A stretch of DNA of 32,025 bases. It comes from an uncultured Candidatus Saccharimonas sp. Lineage in GTDB: Bacteria > Patescibacteriota > Saccharimonadia > Saccharimonadales > OMJO01. Positions 26,584 to 32,025 of this stretch are shown here, piece by piece. The position numbers and the translations under genes are program-made. A model generated the notes under the pieces. The model made no database searches. It had not been told where the DNA came from and saw nothing but the letters and a program-made list of their open reading frames with translations. The stretch is taken from the NCBI GenBank assembly GCA_943353165.1, contig CALRAM010000003.1, positions 1-32,025 on the forward strand, read 5' to 3'. Each line of letters opens with the position of its first letter. Within the stretch, counting starts at the first letter, position 1.

Positions 26584-27507
26584 TTATATTTCAGAAAAAC
26601 TAATTAGCAACTGACATAACGCTTCATCGCTGTTCATTGTCGTTGTTTTTAGTCTTGTATCTAGCTCGGCGGTTGTCTTTATGATGTTTCGCAGCTGGGA
26701 AAGTGTCAATCTCCGGGCAATGGCTTGGCTCTTTTGGACTACAAATGGATTTATTTTGGCTTCTACGGCGATATCGTTAGGAGTTTTGTCGGTGGCAGTT
26801 TTTACCAAAGCCACGACATGAAGCTGCCACGCTATCATGCCCATAATCATCAGAGGCTCTACTTTTTGCGCGCGTTGTTCTTCGTAAATTTCTAGAGCCT
26901 TTTTTGTGTTTCCACCAAAAGCAGCATCCAACAAATTAAAAACCGTGCTTTGTGGCAAATGACTTGTCAGTAATTCTATACTGCTACGCGTGACATCTTG
27001 GTTATACAAAATCAATTTTTCCAATTCATTTTGCAACAGCATTTGGTTGGATCCGACTCTTTCTATTAGATACCTTGCATCAGAAAGAGACAAATTAGCT
27101 TTTTTGTCCTTAGCCAAACCTACTAGCCACGACGGCAACTGCATATCATTCAAATCATCACACATAACTAGTTCTGTATGCTTTTTTAGCTGCTTAAAAT
27201 AGCCCAGCCGTTTATCTATCTTTGGCTCCAAAATAATCACTTCGCTGGTGTCGGCAACTCGTTCCAACCATTTGTCAAAATTTTCTACAAATTGTTTGTT
27301 CGCAGAAGGGCTACGGAGAATTACCAACTTTTTTTCTGATAAAAATGGGTGGCTCTCCGCAGATCCCTGCAACTGCTCGTAGCTGGCTTCTTCGCCGTCC
27401 ACCTTTTCTAGCGAGAATTCGCCATACGAATCAACAAAATCCATAGTGCGTTTTTCTAGCTCGCTTGCCAATAAATACCTGTTATTTCCTGCCAGTGTTG
27501 TTATCAT
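26584..27507 (-). CDS. holA: DNA polymerase III delta subunit
   Basis: MITTLAGNNRYLLASELEKR, LERVGSNQMLLQNELEKLILY; start refined to 27507, ATGA overlap with mutM stop. Confidence 0.9.
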   Translation of the reverse strand: MITTLAGNNRYLLASELEKRTMDFVDSYGEFSLEKVDGEEASYEQLQGSAESHPFLSEKKLVILRSPSANKQFVENFDKWLERVADTSEVIILEPKIDKRLGYFKQLKKHTELVMCDDLNDMQLPSWLVGLAKDKKANLSLSDARYLIERVGSNQMLLQNELEKLILYNQDVTRSSIELLTSHLPQSTVFNLLDAAFGGNTKKALEIYEEQRAQKVEPLMIMGMIAWQLHVVALVKTATDKTPNDIAVEAKINPFVVQKSQAIARRLTLSQLRNIIKTTAELDTRLKTTTMNSDEALCQLLISFSEI

Positions 27508-28379
27508 TTTACAAGCCTCTGACAGTTTGGGCACAAATGCGTGCCCCTGCCTGCAACTCTTGTTTTTTGGATGGTAGTCTGGCAACGCGGACAAGCTAAG
27601 CCTTCGCGCCTAAAAACTCTGGCAAAATCCATATAACTACCTCGTTTTCCATCGATATTTACATAATTTTTATTCGTAGAACCGCCTTTTTCTATGGCCA
27701 GGTTCAAAACATAACGAAGTTGCGTAAATAAATTATTCATTTTGGGTTTGGAAAGGTTTCTGACCAGAGTACTGGGATTTATCTTTGCTCCCCACAAACT
27801 CTCGTCAGCATAAATGTTGCCCACACCTGCTACAACCGTCTGATCCAACAGAACGGACTTTATGTTGCTATTTTTTCTGCGTTCCAACCTGCTAGCAAAA
27901 ATACTACTCGTAAAATTGTTGGGCAATGGTTCTGGTCCAAGTTTTTTGAAAAAATCTAGTTTTGGGACTTCTGTTGTTGGCAATAGCCTAATCCAGCCAA
28001 ACTTTCGCTGGTCATTGAAATAAAGCGTGCTGTTATCGGAAAATTTTATAACAACCCTGGTAGATTTGTCTGGTAGATCGCCTACCAGAGATCCATTAGG
28101 ATGCCCTGCCCCAAAATTATCGTTAGGGCTGCGAAACACCAGTTGACCTGTCATCTTTAAATGTATGACTAGTGTATATCCTGTGTCGAGATCTATGGAT
28201 AAAACCTTTGCCCGTCTAGAAACATTGGTGACCACAGAGCCAATCAAGAAACCCTCTACATCCAAAGGCGAATTGGGAAAGCCTTTTGGCCAATCAAAAG
28301 AAACGCTAGCGACTTTCTTTTTCACTATGCGCGTGACTAGTCCTCGACGGACTGTTTCTACCTCTGGTAACTCTGGCAC
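27504..28379 (-). CDS. mutM: Formamidopyrimidine-DNA glycosylase
   Basis: GTG start; (M)PELPEVETVRRGL, VVAGVGNIYADESLW, zinc finger CPRC...CPNC. Confidence 0.96.
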   Translation of the reverse strand: MPELPEVETVRRGLVTRIVKKKVASVSFDWPKGFPNSPLDVEGFLIGSVVTNVSRRAKVLSIDLDTGYTLVIHLKMTGQLVFRSPNDNFGAGHPNGSLVGDLPDKSTRVVIKFSDNSTLYFNDQRKFGWIRLLPTTEVPKLDFFKKLGPEPLPNNFTSSIFASRLERRKNSNIKSVLLDQTVVAGVGNIYADESLWGAKINPSTLVRNLSKPKMNNLFTQLRYVLNLAIEKGGSTNKNYVNIDGKRGSYMDFARVFRREGLACPRCQTTIQKTRVAGRGTHLCPNCQRLVK

Positions 28380-28400
28380 AAACTAAGTATGCCAGAGTTA
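28368..28400. repeat. 11-bp perfect inverted repeat spanning the mutM start codon
   Basis: TAACTCTGGCA (28368-28378) / TGCCAGAGTTA (28390-28400). Confidence 0.85.
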
Positions 28401-28473
28401 ACCCGATAATGTCGAGTATTGGTGGCTTTGAAGCATAATTTTGACTTGCGACATTGGAAACCAAAAAAAGCGC

Positions 28474-28479
28474 TACAAT
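28474..28479 (+). promoter_or_regulatory. Putative -10 (TACAAT) 7 nt upstream of small + strand ORF
   Basis: cgcTACAATgtagttaATG. Confidence 0.5.
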
Positions 28480-28486
28480 GTAGTTA

Positions 28487-28732
28487 ATGGAAAAAATTGG
28501 AAACATAATGCCGGCAAAGAAATTTGTGGAGCCTCCTGAAATAGTTCTGATAAAAGCTTTTGTGTTGAGCAAATATTCTACTGTTGTGCAGGTCAGCGTC
28601 CACCCACACCAAATAACCATAGTGACCGCCAGCGCTGCCCTAGCAGGTAGCCTCAGATTAGATTTGAAAGAGTTAAGTTCGCTTGTTCAAACTAAAAAAA
28701 AGCTAATCATTCGTATTGGCGATGGGTTTTAA
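28487..28732 (+). CDS. Small conserved-looking protein, weakly DUF721/DciA-like
   Basis: 81 aa; VQVSVHPHQITIVTASAALAGSLRLDLKELSSLVQTKKKLIIRIG; upstream -10. Confidence 0.6.
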   Translation: MEKIGNIMPAKKFVEPPEIVLIKAFVLSKYSTVVQVSVHPHQITIVTASAALAGSLRLDLKELSSLVQTKKKLIIRIGDGF

Positions 28733-28894
28733 ATCGGAATTATCTAGCCTGACATAATCTATGTCTTTTGATCCAGGCGACGATGATTCTTCTAGTGCGA
28801 TCAGTCCTAATCCGCAGACCAGCATTCCAAACCTATTGCCGTTAATTGGTGGCAAATCATATAGGTCAGCATTATTTAGGTCTATTTCTTCCAT
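28703..28894 (-). CDS. Small hypothetical protein, convergent overlap with preceding ORF
   Basis: 63 aa; AAAGGA upstream of ATG; fills otherwise empty interval. Confidence 0.45.
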   Translation of the reverse strand: MEEIDLNNADLYDLPPINGNRFGMLVCGLGLIALEESSSPGSKDIDYVRLDNSDLKPIANTND

Positions 28895-28962
28895 ATTTAA
28901 AATTTGTATCCTTTAATTTATCAAGGTAGCGCTTACTATTGAACTACGGATTCGTTTAGGTG

Positions 28963-29535
28963 TCAAACGGAACTGATTATTTGGTTTAATTCTGTTTTGA
29001 GCTGATCAAAATCGCTATAGACGACTGCACTCATACCTACGCCCCTAGCAGCTTCACAATACGAACTGATATCGTCGACCAAAACCGTTTCTTTTGGCAT
29101 AGTACCAAGCCTTTTGCATGCCAGTCGAAAGATGGCTGGGTCTGGCTTTGTCATGCCTACTTCAAAAGACAAAACCATATCATCGAACATTTTCTGCTCG
29201 TCGGTGGTCAGAAATGTTTGTCGAACCCAGTCGTTGTAGATGTTGCTGAGCAAGCCGATTTTGAACTTTGGCTTTAGTGTACGGATATAGTCCAGTAGAG
29301 CTAGGTTTTTTGCGGTTTCGCCGCTTATGGCTGTTCGTATATCTGCTGGGTCTATGCCCGTAATCTTGGACACACTTGTTTCGAAATCTTCTTGACTCAA
29401 GGATCCCGAATCTAGCTGGTGATTTAGTTTATGGATAGTCGTGACGTCCATATTTTTAGGCAGGTTTTCAATAAATCTCTTCCAACTGTCAGTAGTCAGA
29501 ACACCAAAACAATCAAATATTATAGCCTTTATCAT
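28963..29535 (-). CDS. HAD-superfamily hydrolase
   Basis: IIFDCFGVLTTDSW, LLSNIYNDW, KPDPAIFRLACKRLG, VLVDDISSYCEAARGVGM. Confidence 0.92.
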   Translation of the reverse strand: MIKAIIFDCFGVLTTDSWKRFIENLPKNMDVTTIHKLNHQLDSGSLSQEDFETSVSKITGIDPADIRTAISGETAKNLALLDYIRTLKPKFKIGLLSNIYNDWVRQTFLTTDEQKMFDDMVLSFEVGMTKPDPAIFRLACKRLGTMPKETVLVDDISSYCEAARGVGMSAVVYSDFDQLKTELNQIISSV

Positions 29536-29575
29536 AAGTACACTTTACCGAATTTGGCATAAAAATGCGATGATA

Positions 29576-30148
29576 CTAGATATTCAATTTGGCAGAAAAC
29601 TTGCCGTATTCTGGTATTTGTTTCTGGAAAAGTGTTCGAACAACGGATCCGTTTCCTGTAAAAGTAACGTTGTTAGCACAAGTGTTTGACCAAGTACGAA
29701 TGACATTGTTGCTGTTTTCTTTTAGATTATAGACATAAGTTCTGCCTAACGGGCATAGCCCCCGTTCGTCCTTTATGCTAGAAGATTTGCTTTTAGTAAA
29801 GCCGGCATTGTTCAGTGCCAGCAGAAAAACATTGTATGCTTCTGGAGTATTTGAATATGTAGAGACTTGACTTGGCACATATTCGTAACCGTTTAATATT
29901 TCTATCGTTCTTTCTGACCTTGAAACTGTAATTCGCAAGGATTTGTACTCGTTTTCTCCAACAATGCTGCCGCTATTTGTTAGGCTGACACTTGAGTTTT
30001 TGTCTAGATATTCTACTAATTTGGTCGCTGCTTTGGTTTTTTTAGTGTTTGTGTTGCCAGAATTTTTAAAGCTATTTGACACCATTACAATAGAAAATAA
30101 TGTCAATAAAATAACGGCCAAAAAACTATAAAAATACTTTATACTCAT
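29576..30148 (-). CDS. Membrane-anchored/secreted hypothetical protein
   Basis: 190 aa; N-terminal TM then polar Ser/Asn-rich ectodomain with two Cys. Confidence 0.7.
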   Translation of the reverse strand: MSIKYFYSFLAVILLTLFSIVMVSNSFKNSGNTNTKKTKAATKLVEYLDKNSSVSLTNSGSIVGENEYKSLRITVSRSERTIEILNGYEYVPSQVSTYSNTPEAYNVFLLALNNAGFTKSKSSSIKDERGLCPLGRTYVYNLKENSNNVIRTWSNTCANNVTFTGNGSVVRTLFQKQIPEYGKFSAKLNI

Positions 30149-30156
30149 ATATTAAT

Positions 30157-30165
30157 ATATTAACA
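30157..30165 (-). promoter_or_regulatory. Extended -10 (TGTTAATAT) 8 nt upstream of 190-aa protein ATG
   Basis: Minus strand ATGTTAATATATTAATATATG. Confidence 0.4.
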
Positions 30166-30249
30166 TATTTACTAACTTTATACAATTATACATAGTTACG
30201 CTGAGGTGCTTTTTTGGTCATAGCAAAACATCCGTAGAATATAACAAAA

Positions 30250-32025
30250 CTACAGGTCACCCCAATTTCTGCCCTTGGAAACATCCACCGATAACTTTAC
30301 TGGAAGTTTATGAATATTTTCCATGGTATTTTTTAGCAGACGTTCTATATTATCAGTTTGGTTTTCGGGACACTCTACTATCAAACTGTCGTGTATCTGG
30401 AGCAATAGTTTGCTGTCGCCGCCTTTTAGTTTATTTTGAACTTGTATCATAGCCATTTTCATCAAATCCGCCTCTGTACCTTGAACTGGCATATTTATGG
30501 CTGCCCTCTCGGCTGCTGAGCGAACGATAAAATTGGGCGAATGTATATCTGGAGTAGGCCGTCGGCGACCAAATAATGTTTCTACATAACCGTCGTCTCG
30601 GGCTTTTACCTTTAGGCCATTCATGTACTCGAGTATTGGTTTTCTGAGTTCAAAATATTTGTCTATAAAAGTTTTGGCGGCCGCAATTGTCATGCCCGTA
30701 GCAACACTCAATCCATGCGGACTCATGCCGTAAAGGACTCCAAAGTTTATGATTTTTGCGTCACGTCGCATCTGTTTGGTTACCTCGTCAGGGTCGCGCC
30801 CATATACTTGGGCGGCCGTCATAGTATGGACATCTGCCCCACCATTGAACATATCCATCAAATCTTTGTCGTCTGCCAAATAGGCAGCTAGACGCAGTTC
30901 AAATTGGCTATAATCTGCACTGACCAGCATCATTCCTGGAGCCGCTACAAAGGCTGTTCTTATCTGTTTCCCTAGTTCCGTTCGGACAGGTATGTTTTGT
31001 AGGTTTGGATCTGTGCTACTCAGCCTGCCGGTCTGGGCAATAGTCAGGTTAAATGTAGTATGAACCCGACCGTTATCGTCGGTCATATTCGGCAAAGTGT
31101 CTATATAAGTGTTTTTTAATTTTGTGTATTCTCTATACTGCGAAACCAAGTCTATAATCGGATGCGTTCCTCTGAGTTTGTCTAGTTCGCTGGCAGCCGT
31201 AGAATAGCCTGTTTTGCCTTTTTTTATGGCTTTGGTGTCCAAGTTTAGTTTGTTGAACAATATGTCCGCCAACTGAGCAGGACTAGAGATGTTAAATTCT
31301 TGATCCGCATGGCCATAAATCTGTTGAACAATATCACTTATTTTGTCAGTCAACTGTTCCCCCATAATCTCTAGATAGCCACTGTCCAGCCGAATCCCAT
31401 GATATTCCATAGACGCCAGAACAGCTATAACGGGCCATTCTATCTCTGTTGCTAGCTTGGCTACCTTTGGCATAGCCTTCAAAGCTTCCTTTTGTTGAAT
31501 ATACAAAAGTCTGATTATAGAAATTACTGTATTAGCACGGTCCACTAATTCTAGGTCCGTCAAATCGTCCAAACTAGAGCCGTCATAGCCCAGTCCCGTT
31601 GTAGCCAAATCAGTCAATGATTGATCGCGAATCATAGAGTTCAACAAAAACGCTCCTACCAATACATCATGTTCAACATTTTCTAGCTCCAAGCCAAGAT
31701 TGTAGCCAGCCTTTATAGTGCTTTTTACGTCGTAACCAATGAGTTTTTTTTGTTGTAGCTGCTTTTGAAGAACTTGTCGAACAATATCTGGTGACATTTT
31801 TGGTAAATTGAGCACATATGTGTGATTTTCATCAGTACTGAGAAGCAAATATTTGGGTTCGGTACTATTCTTGCCTGCGCATCTGCTGTGTACAATAACA
31901 CTATCCGACCCTGACAAATCCAGCTTTTTTAGCTGGTCGTCGTCGCCTATGACTATAGCTAGGCCCGCATTATCATGATCAACCGCATAGCTTTCTTCGT
32001 GTTGCCTACCAGGCAGTGGACTATG
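30250..32025 (-). CDS. polA: DNA polymerase I, C-terminal part (degenerate 3'-5' exonuclease plus polymerase domain), truncated by window end
   Basis: SADYSQFELRLAAYLADD, RRDAKIINFGVLYGMSPHGLS, QIHDSLIVECPE, GRNWGDL; frame stays open to 32025 (HSPLPGRQHEESYAVDHDNAGLAIVIGDDDQLKKLDL upstream of the listed start). Confidence 0.96.
   Translation of the reverse strand, partial: HSPLPGRQHEESYAVDHDNAGLAIVIGDDDQLKKLDLSGSDSVIVHSRCAGKNSTEPKYLLLSTDENHTYVLNLPKMSPDIVRQVLQKQLQQKKLIGYDVKSTIKAGYNLGLELENVEHDVLVGAFLLNSMIRDQSLTDLATTGLGYDGSSLDDLTDLELVDRANTVISIIRLLYIQQKEALKAMPKVAKLATEIEWPVIAVLASMEYHGIRLDSGYLEIMGEQLTDKISDIVQQIYGHADQEFNISSPAQLADILFNKLNLDTKAIKKGKTGYSTAASELDKLRGTHPIIDLVSQYREYTKLKNTYIDTLPNMTDDNGRVHTTFNLTIAQTGRLSSTDPNLQNIPVRTELGKQIRTAFVAAPGMMLVSADYSQFELRLAAYLADDKDLMDMFNGGADVHTMTAAQVYGRDPDEVTKQMRRDAKIINFGVLYGMSPHGLSVATGMTIAAAKTFIDKYFELRKPILEYMNGLKVKARDDGYVETLFGRRRPTPDIHSPNFIVRSAAERAAINMPVQGTEADLMKMAMIQVQNKLKGGDSKLLLQIHDSLIVECPENQTDNIERLLKNTMENIHKLPVKLSVDVSKGRNWGDL

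Noticed and set aside
28306-28620. 104-aa minus-strand ORF
   Set aside because: Overlaps the mutM start and is antisense to the 81-aa ORF with its own promoter; translation unconvincing.

Overview
This 32 kb window reads as a compact patescibacterial (CPR) chromosome segment, most likely Saccharibacteria-like. That assignment is inferred from gene content and protein style; I ran no search. Almost all genes lie on the minus strand. Blocks by coordinate: (1) a type IV pilus operon (TPR protein, 705-aa Cys-rich surface protein, PilM, PilN, PilO, 79-aa membrane protein, PilB, PilT, PilC, pilin cut by the window start) at 1-9738; (2) ychF (+) and a divergent phosphoribosyltransferase-like gene; (3) rpsF-ssb-rpsR-efp-tlyA at 11633-14194; (4) a 69-aa protein, ftsK and a fibronectin-III/Pro-rich membrane protein at 14333-18227; (5) a DHH-like protein, truB, rpsO, pnp, a 66-aa membrane protein, family-4 UDG and RNase J at 18263-26097; (6) rpsT (+); (7) mutM-holA, two small ORFs, a HAD hydrolase, a secreted 190-aa protein and polA (truncated by the window end). 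I see no rRNA, CRISPR array, IS element or phage. Observations most worth checking: a polA fragment altered at the exonuclease and fidelity-related positions; a family-4 UDG lacking most Fe-S cysteines and any ordinary start codon at its N-terminus; a DHH-family protein that appears to have lost its catalytic motifs; a recurrent extended -10 box 6-8 nt upstream of start codons, implying leaderless mRNAs; a large nested hairpin between rpsO and pnp; and a PilP-position minimal protein plus a large adhesin-like protein in the pilus operon.
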